From: Salinicola tamaricis
GTDB lineage: Bacteria; Pseudomonadota; Gammaproteobacteria; Pseudomonadales; Halomonadaceae
Reading direction: 5' to 3'
NCBI RefSeq assembly: GCF_003006155.1
Contig: NZ_CP023559.1
Coordinates: 3,658,001 to 3,722,000, forward strand
Length of the DNA: 64,000 nucleotides
Made by a program: the position numbers and the translations under genes. The notes under the pieces were generated by a model. The model was not told the DNA's origin. It searched no databases and worked only from the letters and a program-made list of their open reading frames with translations. Below, in pieces: positions 44,904-53,763 of this stretch. Numbering within the stretch: position 1 is the first letter of the stretch; each line of letters opens with the position of its first letter.

Positions 44904-46184
44904 CTAGCCGATCAGCCAATGCATCGGCACCGTGATGATCTGCGGCACCAGCACGAACAGCGCCAGCAGACCGATATACACCAGTACGAAGGGGTAGACG
45001 CCGCGCACGGCTTCGCTCATCGAGGTGTTGCCCACCCCGCAGACCACGTTGAGCACGGTGCCCACCGGCGGCGTGATCAAGCCGATGCAGCAGTTGATCA
45101 CGAACATCAGGCCGAAATAGATCGGATCGATCCCGGCCTGGATCACCAGCGGCATGAACAGCGGCACCAGAATCAGGATCGCCGGAGCCAGATCCATGAC
45201 CATGCCCACCAGCAGTACCACCAGCATGATCGCCGCCATCAGCAGGATCGGATGCTCGACCAGCGGCCCGAGCATGGCGGCAAGCTGTTGCGGCAGCTGG
45301 GCGATGGTGATCACCCAGGAGGCGGCCATCGCCGCGCCTACCAGGAACATCACCAGCGCGGTGGAGCGCCCGGCCCGGATCAGCACGCCGAGCAGCTTGC
45401 GCGGGCTCAGCTCGCGGTAGACCAGTGCCGAGACCAGGATGGCGTAGACCGCGGCGACCACCGCGGCTTCGGTCGGGGTGAACACGCCGAAGCGAATGCC
45501 GACGATGATGATCAGCGGCAGCAGCAGCGCCCACACGCTCTCGCGCAGCGCCTTGAGACGCTCGCCGCGACTGGCGCGGGGCTGGGGGGCCAGGTCCGAG
45601 CGGCGCATCATCACGCGCCAGGTGATCATCAGCGCCAGCCCCATGAACAGCCCCGGCACGATGCCGCCGATGAACAGCTTGGCGATCGACAGGTTGCCCG
45701 CTACGCCGAGAATGATCAGCGGTAGCGACGGCGGGATGACCGGGGCGATGATGCCGCCAGCTGCAAGCAGCCCCACCGAACGCGAAGCCGGATAGCCGCT
45801 CTTGCGCATCATCGGATAAAGGATGCTGACCAGCGCCGCGGCATCCGCCACCGCCGAGCCGGAAAGCCCGGCCAGCAGCAGCGAGGTGAGAATGGCGACA
45901 TAGCCGAGACCGCCGCGCCAGTGGCCGACCAACGTCATCGCCAGGCGCACGATACGGTCGGAGAGTCCGCCGACCGCCATCACCTCGCCGGCGACCATGA
46001 AGAACGGGATCGCCAGCAGGGCGAAGTTGTCGACACCGTTGATCAGCGACTGGGCCAGGATGTCGGCGCTGAACAGCCCCATGTGCAGCATCAGCGCCAC
46101 CGCCGCCGCGAGCAGCGCGAATGCCACCGGCAGGCGCAGCAGGATGGTGCCGATCAGCACCGCCAGGAAGAGTCCCAGAGTCAT
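44904..46184 (-). CDS. TRAP transporter large permease DctM type
   Basis: A 426-residue inner-membrane transporter with about 12 helices that uses the sodium gradient. Family marks are INGVDNFALLAIPFFMVAGE, GLSGSAVADAAALVSILYP and APVIPPSLPLIILGVAGNL, repeated in the second half around DLAPAILILVPLFMPLV and GLITPPVGTVLNVV. It overlaps the small permease gene by 4 bases. Confidence 0.96.
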   Translation of the reverse strand: MTLGLFLAVLIGTILLRLPVAFALLAAAVALMLHMGLFSADILAQSLINGVDNFALLAIPFFMVAGEVMAVGGLSDRIVRLAMTLVGHWRGGLGYVAILTSLLLAGLSGSAVADAAALVSILYPMMRKSGYPASRSVGLLAAGGIIAPVIPPSLPLIILGVAGNLSIAKLFIGGIVPGLFMGLALMITWRVMMRRSDLAPQPRASRGERLKALRESVWALLLPLIIIVGIRFGVFTPTEAAVVAAVYAILVSALVYRELSPRKLLGVLIRAGRSTALVMFLVGAAMAASWVITIAQLPQQLAAMLGPLVEHPILLMAAIMLVVLLVGMVMDLAPAILILVPLFMPLVIQAGIDPIYFGLMFVINCCIGLITPPVGTVLNVVCGVGNTSMSEAVRGVYPFVLVYIGLLALFVLVPQIITVPMHWLIG

Positions 46185-46699
46185 GGTCGTGTCTCCTCGG
46201 CTGCGTCGGCGTGATGAGATGTCTCAGGCCCGCCAGTCGCACCAGGCGCGCCGGGCAGTACGGCGCCGAGGGCCGCGGTCACACTCATCAGCGCCCCTGA
46301 AACCACGCCAGCGAGATAGAACAGCGCCGTAGGTAGCCCGGTGAGCGGCGATATGTTGTGCCAGTTGGCCAGCGTCTGGCGCCAGCAGCCGACCAGCAGC
46401 ATCAGTGAGGCGACCAGGATCGCCAGCCACGCGAGCCGCCCGACGACCCTACGCAGCCCCCGCGGCAGACGATCGAACAGTTCGGACACCGCCAGATGCT
46501 CGCCCTCCTTGAGGCACAGCGAGGCGCCGAGCATCACGATCCAGACGAAGCCCAACCGCGACAGCTCGATCCCCGAGCGCAACCCTGAGGAGAAGCCGTA
46601 GCGCAGCACGACGTTGACGAAGACCAGCACCATGGTGAGTAACATCAACAGCGCGATGATCCATTCGATACCGCGCCAGAACGCCTTCAGTGTCGTCAT
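46181..46699 (-). CDS. TRAP transporter small permease DctQ type
   Basis: A 172-residue, four-helix membrane protein that supports the large permease. The pattern WIIALLMLLTMVLVFVNVVL, then SRLGFVWIVMLGASLCLKEG with the conserved acidic residues, is typical. It overlaps dctM by 4 bases and the upstream reductase gene by 4 bases. Confidence 0.92.
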   Translation of the reverse strand: MTTLKAFWRGIEWIIALLMLLTMVLVFVNVVLRYGFSSGLRSGIELSRLGFVWIVMLGASLCLKEGEHLAVSELFDRLPRGLRRVVGRLAWLAILVASLMLLVGCWRQTLANWHNISPLTGLPTALFYLAGVVSGALMSVTAALGAVLPGAPGATGGPETSHHADAAEETRP

Positions 46700-47712
46700 C
46701 TCGGCTCCTCCCGCCGCGCCCGGGCGCGGCGCTCGCGTTCAGGGCAAGCGATCCAGTTCATCGATGTAGCGCTGGGGACGCACAGATCCTGATCCCCCAG
46801 ACCGCGCGCGCCGAGGTCGTCGAACAGGCGCGAAAGCGTTGCCAGCTGTGGCGTCACCACTCCACCGCGGGCCGCTTCGTCGCGGGCGAAGGCGAGATCC
46901 TTGATCATGTAGCGGGCCACGCCCGTGGGGGTGTAGTCCTTGTCGATCAGGCGCTGCTTGCGCGCTTCCAGCAGGCGCCCGCCGGCATAGCCGCCGCCCA
47001 GACACTCGAGCAAAGACGCGACGTCGAGCCCGGCGCGCTCGGCGATCACCGTCGCCTCCGACAGCGCCACCATGGTCGAGGCCACCACCATCTGGTTGCA
47101 CGCCTTGGCCACCTCGCCCGCCCCCAGCGGGCCCAGGTGCAAGGGATTGCCCATGCACGCCAGCAGCGGCCGCGCGGCCTCGAAGGCCAGGACCTCGCCG
47201 CCGACCATGATCGACAGCCGCCCGGCGTCGGCGCCGTCGGTACCCCCGGAGAGCGGCGCATCGAGCAGCCGGATGCGCCCCGCGCTCGCCTGCTCGAGCT
47301 CAGCGGCCAGCTCGCGCACGCCCTGGGGCGACGAGGTGGAGCAGACCACGATCAGCAGCGCCTCGCCGACACCGGCAACGATGCCCTGTTCGCCCCACAG
47401 CAGCTCGCGCAGCGGATCGAGATCGGGCAGTACCGTGATCAGCACGTCGCTGGCGGCAGCCAGCGCCCGCGGCGTCTCTGCCAGTTGGGCTCCGGCGCTG
47501 ATCAGTGGCGCCAGTTTATCGGGCGAGCGTCCATACACGCTCACCTGCGCCGCCACCCCCGGCCAGCAGATTGCGCGCCATGGGCATGCCCATGTTGCCG
47601 AGGCCAATCATGCCGACCCGGCGCTTGCCGGGATCGGCAAAGACGCGCTCAAGCTGGCCGCCGCAGTGTCATTCGGCCTCTCGACGGAGGCGTCATCGAT
47701 GGCAGATGACAT
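46696..47712 (-). CDS. Beta-hydroxyacid dehydrogenase, GarR-like, frameshifted
   Basis: An NAD(P)-dependent enzyme of the tartronate semialdehyde reductase/3-hydroxyisobutyrate dehydrogenase family. The dinucleotide motif VGMIGLGNMGMPMARNLLAG reads in another frame than the rest, so there is an indel near 47565 and probably one more near 47650. The body has the substrate motif LLDAPLSGGTDGADAGRLSI and the catalytic lysine in GAGEVAKACNQMVVAS. I take the start at 47712 because GAGGAG precedes it. Likely products are glycerate-type hydroxyacids from a sugar-acid pathway. Confidence 0.8.
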
Positions 47713-47739
47713 CTCGTTCACTCCTCGATCAGTGGATGT

Positions 47740-48559
47740 TCAGCGCCCGGCATCACGGGCATCGCGCATGGCCGTATCATGGAGGTCGGCGGCCAGGTTC
47801 ATGGGGTTGGCGATACGCCGCGCCATCGCATCGAGCGCCGCCACGGCGTCCGCCTCCAGCGCGTCGTCACAGCGCTCCTCCATCAGTGAGGTGCCCAGCG
47901 CATAGGCCTGCTCGCCGCTGTACTGCGGCGCGACCACCAGCGCCAGCCCGCGTACCCCGGGAAAGACCTCACCCAGGTCACGTCCATAGCCGCGTTCGCG
48001 GACCCGGGCGATCTTGGCCACCAGCGCGTCGAGCTCGGTGACCGAGCGCTCGGTCCAGCTCGGGCGGGTCGCGGGGTCGGCGAAGCGCCGCCGAATCTCG
48101 GCATCGTCGAGGCGCGCCAGTAGCGCGTTGCCCACCGCAGTGATCGAGGCCGGGAAACGGCTGCCGATGCTCGCGGTCATGCGCAGTGGCATGCGCCCGG
48201 CATGGGCGGCCAGATAGAGCACCTCGGTGCCGTCGAGCACTGCCAGCTGGCAGATCTCGTCGTGCAGCAGTGGGGTCTCGTTGCACGCCTGATAGAACGC
48301 CTGGACCGGGTCGACGCCGCGTAGATAGGCCCCACCCAGCTCGACCAGGCGCCGTCCCAGGCGGTAGCCCCCGGCGCTGCGCGCGATCAACCCCTCGGCC
48401 TCCAGCGCCAGACAGATGTTGAACAGCGACGAACGCGCCAACCGACAGCTGCCGCGCCATCTCGCTGACCCCCAGCGCGGTGTCACCCGCCTGCTCCAAC
48501 AGCGTCAGCACGCGGATCGACCGGGTCACCGCCGGGCTGCGCTCGGCCTCCCCCGCCAT
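47740..48559 (-). CDS. IclR-family transcriptional regulator, frameshifted
   Basis: A regulator of about 272 residues. The N-terminal winged helix (AVTRSIRVLTLLEQAGDTAL, GVSEMARQL) and the effector domain (ALEAEGLIARSAGGYRLGRR, then ASITAVGNALLARL) read in different frames, with one indel near 48440. The ATG at 48559 overlaps the stop of the dehydrogenase gene. It probably controls the sugar-acid module, with the palindrome at 49764-49780 as a candidate operator. Confidence 0.82.
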
Positions 48560-49656
48560 CAGTAAAACTCCACCGTATCGACGCGGTTGCGCAGCGGCTC
48601 GCCGTCGAGATAGCGCCGGGCGTTGTCGACGAACAGCTCGGCGATCAGGCGATCCTCGGCGGCGTTGAGCGCGGCGGTATGCGGAGTCAGCAGCACATTG
48701 GGCAGATCCCATAGCGGCGAGTCGGCGGCCAGCGGTTCGCTGGCAGTGACATCCAGCACCGCCAGGCCTAGATGCTCGGTGCGCAGGGCCTCGATCAGCG
48801 CCGGCTCGTCGACCACTGTGCCGCGGCCGACGTTGACGAAGGTGGCGCCCGGGGGCAACGCGGCGAGGAAATCCGCATTCACCAGCCCTTCGGTGGCGGC
48901 AGTCCCCGGTAGCGAACAGACCACGGCATCGGCGCGTGCCGCTGCCGCGTGCAGCGCTTCCGGCGCCACGATCTCGTCGACGTGCTCTACCGCCCGGCCG
49001 TGGCGTGAGACGCCGATCACCCGCGCACCCAGCAGCGAGAGCTTGCGCGCCACCTCGCGGCCGATCCCACCGAGCCCCAGCAGCAACACGGTCTGTTCGC
49101 TGACCTGCCCCATCGCCCAGCGCCCGCTCCAGTGGTGCGCGCGCTGCTGAGCCTGGACCCTTGGCAACTGCTTGGCGCCGGCGAGCACGCCAAACAGCGC
49201 GTACTCGGCCAGCGGCCCGCCGTGCACCCCTGCTGAGGTAGTGAACGCGACCCGCTCGAGCTGCTCGCGGGAGAGTTGCGCCGCCTTGACCTGGCCACCG
49301 CCACCTGCGGCCATCAGATGAACCCAGCGCAGGCGCGGATTGGCCGCGACAGCACGCGCCAGTGCCGCCGGGTCGAGATCGGGAATGCCGTAGAGCACCT
49401 CGGCATCGGCGAGCAGCGCCTCGAAGCGCGCCTGCGCCTCGGCGCTGCGCTGGAAGCTGGGATCACCAGCGAAATCCGCGGGATGACGCATGGGCGGCAA
49501 CAGCGCCTGATCACGGATCAGCTCAAGACGCGGCTCGCGGGCTTCGATCATGGCGCAAAGCGTCTCGCTCAACGGCGTGGCCACCGCCACTCTCAGCTTG
49601 TGGCTCGCCGATGGGTTTGCGTGGCGCCCCGCCGCCGGCGCTGGTGTCTGCTGCAT
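48559..49656 (-). CDS. D-isomer 2-hydroxyacid dehydrogenase
   Basis: A 365-residue enzyme of the D-2-hydroxyacid dehydrogenase family. The nucleotide motif is VLLLGLGGIGREVARKLSLL. The catalytic arginine is in FVNVGRGTVVDEPAL, the glutamate in LDVTASEPL and the histidine in LTPHTAALN. Relatives reduce 2-ketogluconate, glyoxylate or hydroxypyruvate. It is the first gene of the leftward operon, with GAGGAG before the ATG. In this setting a keto-sugar-acid reductase is likely. Confidence 0.87.
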   Translation of the reverse strand: MQQTPAPAAGRHANPSASHKLRVAVATPLSETLCAMIEAREPRLELIRDQALLPPMRHPADFAGDPSFQRSAEAQARFEALLADAEVLYGIPDLDPAALARAVAANPRLRWVHLMAAGGGGQVKAAQLSREQLERVAFTTSAGVHGGPLAEYALFGVLAGAKQLPRVQAQQRAHHWSGRWAMGQVSEQTVLLLGLGGIGREVARKLSLLGARVIGVSRHGRAVEHVDEIVAPEALHAAAARADAVVCSLPGTAATEGLVNADFLAALPPGATFVNVGRGTVVDEPALIEALRTEHLGLAVLDVTASEPLAADSPLWDLPNVLLTPHTAALNAAEDRLIAELFVDNARRYLDGEPLRNRVDTVEFY

Positions 49657-49763
49657 GGCTCGCTCCTCATATCGTGTCCGTTCGCAGGCTTCGGTCAGCG
49701 GTCTTAGATGCACGGCGCCAAGGTCTCCGTCCGGATGCCGTGGGCGCGACCATTGTCCAATGA

Positions 49764-49780
49764 GCTGAACGTCGTTCAGC
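49764..49780. promoter_or_regulatory. Palindromic operator in the divergent sugar-acid promoter
   Basis: GCTGAAC-GTC-GTTCAGC is a perfect 7-3-7 palindrome in the 300-bp gap between the two divergent sugar-acid gene sets. A TACAAT -10-like hexamer lies at 49787-49792. IclR-family proteins commonly bind palindromes of this size. No other feature is evident in the gap. Confidence 0.5.
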
Positions 49781-49956
49781 GGACTGTACAATGCTAGGCT
49801 GTATCCGTAACCCCGCCTTTGGTCGCGGTCTGGTTCGGGTATCTCGTCACAGGCAGCCCGTCTCCCGGTGCTTGAAACCGGGGGCGCAATCCGGGTCTGA
49901 TGGCGGATCACAGAATGTCTGTACATGTCGCTAAACACCGCATCGGGAGACACTGC

Positions 49957-50721
49957 ATGAAGCTTTTCGATATCAGCGGCCGCCTGGCCCTGGTAACCGG
50001 CTCGTCGCGGGGGCTGGGATTCACCCTGGCCCAGGGGCTGGCGCGCCAGGGGGCACGCGTGGTCGTGCACGGACGCCAGGCCGAGGCGGTGACGCGTGCC
50101 GCCGAGGCGATCCGCGCCGAGACCGGTGCCGACGTCGACAGCGTGACCTTCGATGTCACCGATAGCGCCGCCGTTCGCGAGGCGCTGGATGGGCTGACGG
50201 CGCGTCTGGGCACGCCGGATATCCTGGTCAACAACGCCGGGCTCCAGCGGCGCGCCCCGTTCACCGAGTTCGATCCCGCCGACTGGGATACGGTGCTTGC
50301 GACCAACCTCTCCAGCGCCTTCTATGTCTCGCGTGCGCTGGCCGAGCGCATGTCGCAGCGCGGGTCGGGCAAGATCGTCAATATCGGTTCGGTACAGTCG
50401 CAGCTGGCACGTCAGACCATCGCCCCCTATGCCGCCTCCAAGGGCGGTGTGGTGATGCTGACCAAGGGCATGGCCGCCGACCTCGCGCGCTTCGATATCC
50501 AGGTCAACTGCATCTCGCCGGGCTACTTCAAGACCGACATGAACACGGCCCTGTGGCAGGACGAAGCCTTCAACAGCTGGGTGGAGTCGCGCACCCCGGC
50601 CCAGCGCTGGGGCAACGTCGAAGAGCTGGTGGGTACCCTGGTCTATCTCTGCTCGGACGCCTCGGCCTTCGTCTCGGGCCAGAACATCTTCGTCGACGGC
50701 GGCATGACCTCCGTGGTCTGA
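49957..50721 (+). CDS. Short-chain dehydrogenase, gluconate 5-dehydrogenase-like
   Basis: A 254-residue SDR enzyme. The cofactor motif is LVTGSSRGLGFTLAQGLARQ, the NNAG motif DILVNNAGLQRRAPF, the catalytic Ser/Tyr/Lys in VNIGSVQSQLARQTIAPYAASK. MKLFDISGRLALVTG and the end FVSGQNIFVDGGMT match IdnO-type enzymes, which interconvert 5-ketogluconate and gluconate. The ATG at 49957 has GGGAG upstream. It is followed by the L-idonate dehydrogenase-like gene, completing the two steps from idonate to gluconate. Confidence 0.88.
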   Translation: MKLFDISGRLALVTGSSRGLGFTLAQGLARQGARVVVHGRQAEAVTRAAEAIRAETGADVDSVTFDVTDSAAVREALDGLTARLGTPDILVNNAGLQRRAPFTEFDPADWDTVLATNLSSAFYVSRALAERMSQRGSGKIVNIGSVQSQLARQTIAPYAASKGGVVMLTKGMAADLARFDIQVNCISPGYFKTDMNTALWQDEAFNSWVESRTPAQRWGNVEELVGTLVYLCSDASAFVSGQNIFVDGGMTSVV

Positions 50722-50822
50722 CTCTCGATAGCCTGAACCTCGATGGCCTGAACCTCGATGGCCTGACCTTCGGTGGTCTCATAATCGAGCGTCTGATACT
50801 CGACCGTCTGACACCGATGGGC
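50703..50822 (+). repeat. Eight-unit 15-bp tandem array at the 3' end of idnO
   Basis: Eight 15-bp units run without gaps. They start in the last codons of the idnO-like gene (CATGACCTCCGTGGT) and continue as CTGACTCTCGATAGC, two identical CTGAACCTCGATGGC, then four decayed copies. In one unused frame the array would encode pentapeptide-like units (LNLDG, LTFGG), but no start or ribosome site supports translation. The remaining spacer to idnD (50823-50922) shows nothing more. Confidence 0.75.
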
Positions 50823-50922
50823 TAGTCGTAGACAACCTGAAAGTCGAAGGCTCGATTCATTCATCACCGCCGATGCCGGACATCGCACCGGGGCGGCGGC
50901 GTCATACAGGAGCGACAAGGGC

Positions 50923-51936
50923 ATGAAAGCGCTGGTGATACACGGCAAGCAGGATCTGCGCGCACAGACCTGGAACACCCCAGAACCGGGTGACGACGAA
51001 GTACGCGTGCGTATCGCCTGGGGCGGCATCTGCGGCTCCGACCTGCACTACTACCACGAGGGTGCCAATGGCGCCTTCGTGGTGCGTGAGCCGCTGATTC
51101 CGGGGCACGAACTCTCCGGCACGGTGGATCTAGATCCCCGCGGAGCGCTGGCCACGGGGACCCCGGTGACCTTTCATCCAGCCACGTTCGGCGAGTGCCA
51201 GCCCGGGCTGGAGCAACACCCGCATCTGTGGCCACGCGGTGGTTATCTGGGATCGGCCTCGACCACGCCGCACACCCAGGGCGGCATGAGCGAGTATCTG
51301 GTGGTCAAGCGCAGCATGATCCGCCCCTTGCCGGCAACGCTGCCACTCAAGCGTGCGGCACTGACCGAGCCGCTGGCGGTGGCACTGCACGGCATCCGTA
51401 TCGCCGGCGGCGTCGAGGGCAAGCGCGTGCTGGTCTGCGGCTCGGGGCCGATCGGCCTGCTGGTGGCCGCCGCGGCGCTGGCCAAGGGCGCACGCGAGGT
51501 GACCGCCACCGACGTGTTCGAGGGGCCGCTGGCGCGGGCACGGGCGCTCGGCGTGCACGCCACCGTACGCATCGGCGAGGCGGAGCCCGCGGCTGAGGCA
51601 TTCGATGTGGCGCTGGAGTGCTCGGGCGTACCCGCGTCGATCGATGTCGCCATCCGCGCCGTGCGGCGTGCCGGGGTGATCGCCCAGATCGGCATGATGG
51701 GCGCCGGTTCTCAGCCGCTGGAGCTGGCGACGCTGATCTCCAAGGAGATTCAGCTGCGGGGCTGCTTCCGCTTCAATGACGAGGTCGACGAAGCGATCGA
51801 GCTGCTCGACCGGGATGCGCGCTTCGATCAGGTGATCACGCATGAACTCGCCGCCGATGACGCGGTCGAGGCGTTCACTATCGCCAAGGATGCCCAGACC
51901 TCGGGCAAGGTGCTGGTGCGGCTGTGGCCAGCGTGA
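50923..51936 (+). CDS. L-idonate 5-dehydrogenase-like zinc alcohol dehydrogenase
   Basis: A 337-residue medium-chain dehydrogenase. The catalytic zinc site shows WGGICGSDLHYYHEG and LIPGHELSG, and the nucleotide motif VLVCGSGPIGLLVAAAALAK. The combination with GYLGSASTTPHTQGGMSEYL matches IdnD, which oxidises L-idonate to 5-ketogluconate. The four-cysteine structural zinc loop of E. coli IdnD is reduced to a single cysteine here. No ribosome site stronger than AAGGGC precedes the ATG. Confidence 0.88.
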   Translation: MKALVIHGKQDLRAQTWNTPEPGDDEVRVRIAWGGICGSDLHYYHEGANGAFVVREPLIPGHELSGTVDLDPRGALATGTPVTFHPATFGECQPGLEQHPHLWPRGGYLGSASTTPHTQGGMSEYLVVKRSMIRPLPATLPLKRAALTEPLAVALHGIRIAGGVEGKRVLVCGSGPIGLLVAAAALAKGAREVTATDVFEGPLARARALGVHATVRIGEAEPAAEAFDVALECSGVPASIDVAIRAVRRAGVIAQIGMMGAGSQPLELATLISKEIQLRGCFRFNDEVDEAIELLDRDARFDQVITHELAADDAVEAFTIAKDAQTSGKVLVRLWPA

Positions 51937-51954
51937 GTGTTTGATCAAGCATGA

Positions 51955-52014
51955 CCGGGCTGAACGCCCGGCGTGACGACGCATCAGAACAGCGCCGCGG
52001 CTCACTGCCGCGGC
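51955..52014. terminator. Two stem-loops between idnD and yciK
   Basis: CCGGGC-TGAAC-GCCCGG at 51955-51971 and GCCGCGG-CTCACTG-CCGCGGC at 51994-52014 lie in the convergent junction. The second overlaps the yciK stop region. Neither has a T run. Confidence 0.4.
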
Positions 52015-52760
52015 GGCTGGGCATCGAAGGCTTCACCCGTGGTGCCGCGACTCTCACGCCCCATCAACCAGAGATAGGTGGGCATGATCGACTCCGGCGT
52101 GGGCACGCGCTGCGGATCTTCCTGGGGGTAGGCCGCACGGCGCATGGCGGTGCGCGTACCGCCGGGGTTGATCGAGTTGAAGCGTAGCGCCGAGTCACGA
52201 TACTCGTCGGCGAGAATCTGCATCAGGCCCTCGGTGGCGAACTTGGACGTCGAGTAGGCACCCCACTCGGCGCGCCCGCGTCGCCCCACGCTGGAAGAGG
52301 TGAACACCACCGAGGCGTCGGTGGACGCTTCAAGCAGCGGCAACAAGGCCTGGGTCAAACCGAGACTGGCGGTGAAGTTGACCTGCATCACCTGTGCCCA
52401 CACCTCGAGATCGGAGTCGGCGACCGACTTGCGCTCCCCCAGCAGGCTGGCATTGTGCAACAGGCCGTCGAGCCGTCCGAAAGCCTGCTCGAGCTTGGCC
52501 GCGACCACCCCGAAATCCTGCGCCGTGGCACTCTCGAGATTGAGCGGGAAGATCGCTGGCTGTGGCGCCTTGGCTGCCTCGATGGCGTCATACACCGTTT
52601 CCAGCCGGCTCAGGCTACGCCCGAGCAGCACCACGGTGGCACCGTGCCTGGCATAGGCCATGGCCGCCGCCCGCCCGATGCCGGCGCTCGCCCCGGTGAC
52701 CAGAATCACTTTTCCCGCGAGCAGATCCGAGGGCGCCTGATAGTCACTATGACAAGGCAT
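52002..52760 (-). CDS. yciK: YciK-family short-chain oxidoreductase
   Basis: A 252-residue SDR protein with VILVTGASAGIGRAAAMAYA, HNASLLGER, and the catalytic WGAYSTSKFATEGL. The N terminus MPCHSDYQAPSDLLAGKVIL is typical of YciK, whose substrate is not known. In Pseudomonas the homologue follows ubiG-mupP. Here it lies 8.3 kb away and on the opposite strand, with the sugar-acid module in between. Confidence 0.9.
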   Translation of the reverse strand: MPCHSDYQAPSDLLAGKVILVTGASAGIGRAAAMAYARHGATVVLLGRSLSRLETVYDAIEAAKAPQPAIFPLNLESATAQDFGVVAAKLEQAFGRLDGLLHNASLLGERKSVADSDLEVWAQVMQVNFTASLGLTQALLPLLEASTDASVVFTSSSVGRRGRAEWGAYSTSKFATEGLMQILADEYRDSALRFNSINPGGTRTAMRRAAYPQEDPQRVPTPESIMPTYLWLMGRESRGTTGEAFDAQPPRQ

Positions 52761-52891
52761 GCTTCAGCTCCTCCTGGTTCGGGTGATAGGCGATCGCCCT
52801 CGCTGACGCCGAGGCGCGCGGGGGCGGCAAGTTACCGAGTCGCCGACCCTAGGCCCGGCTGACTCGCGCCTCTGGCCGGCGTGAATCTACA

Positions 52892-53745
52892 TCAGTTGCC
52901 CAGCTGGTTGAGAAAATCTCCTGCCATCTGCGCGGCGCTACTCTTGGGATAGTCGCTCTGCACGCGCTTGAGCAGTTCACGGCTGCCCGTGGTATCGCCC
53001 TGGCGCGCCTTCAACAGACCCAGCTTGTAGAGCGCATCGGGTACCTTGCTGCTCTGCGGATAGTCGTCGATGACGGTGTTGAAGGCCGTTGCGGCAGCGT
53101 CGAGCTGCGACTGCGCTGAATAGAGTTCGCCAAGCCAATAGTGGGCGTTGGGAATCAGGCTCGACTGCGGATAGTCGGCGATGAAGCGTTTGAACGAACT
53201 GATGGCGGCATCGAACTGACGCGCCTGTACTTGCTGGAAGGCGGCCTGATAGGCATCACGCCCATCGCCGCTACCACTCGAAGCCGGAGCGCTGGCGTCG
53301 CTGTCAGCGGTGGCCGAGCCGGTACTGCTGTCTCCAGCACCACTGCCTGCGGTCCCGCTATTTCCGGTCCCACTATTTCCGGCAACCTGGCTCGCCGCGC
53401 CGCTATCGACGCTGCTGCCTGACATGTCACTACCACTGCCGCTCCCGCTACCCGAGAGGCGGTCATCGAGATCGAGATACTGCTGCTGAGTCTGTTGCTT
53501 CAGTTGCTCGAGCTGATAGCGCAGCTCCTCGACCTGGCCGCCAGCTCCTGGATCTGCTGGCGGTTGTTCTGCAATTCGTTGAGGATCGTCAGGGTGCCGC
53601 CGCCGCTTTCGCGGGCCTGCGTCTGACTGTAGAAACCGCCGGAGGATTGACCGGTAAGGTCATCCACGACCGGCTGCTGAGCCCATACGGACAGCGGGAG
53701 CACCAAGGCTCCCGCGCCGCACAGTCTTTTCAGACCGTGTTTCAT
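52892..53745 (-). CDS. cpoB: Tol-Pal coordinator CpoB (YbgF), frameshifted
   Basis: A periplasmic protein of about 284 residues that coordinates cell-wall synthesis with Tol-driven constriction. A signal peptide (GAGALVLPLSVWAQQ), an N-terminal coiled coil (LNELQNNRQQIQEL, RYQLEQLKQQTQQQYLDLDD), a Gly/Ser linker and three C-terminal tetratricopeptide repeats (from DAYQAAFQQVQARQFDAAIS) are visible. One base is missing near 53538, where GGQVEELRY should follow. The linker contains a duplicated 15-bp unit encoding GNSGT. It follows pal by 18 bases. Confidence 0.9.
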
Positions 53746-53763
53746 GCTGATCTCCGTCGACTA

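Noticed and set aside
43870-46242. One 790-codon fused protein covering dctP and antisense-like dctM sequence
   Set aside because: Only the C-terminal part from 44886 is the real binding protein; the upstream part is dctM read in the wrong frame.
50553-50825. Possible pentapeptide-repeat protein at the end of idnO
   Set aside because: Only about seven pentapeptide-like units occur, they arise from a DNA-level 15-bp array, and there is no start with a ribosome site. I report the DNA repeat instead.
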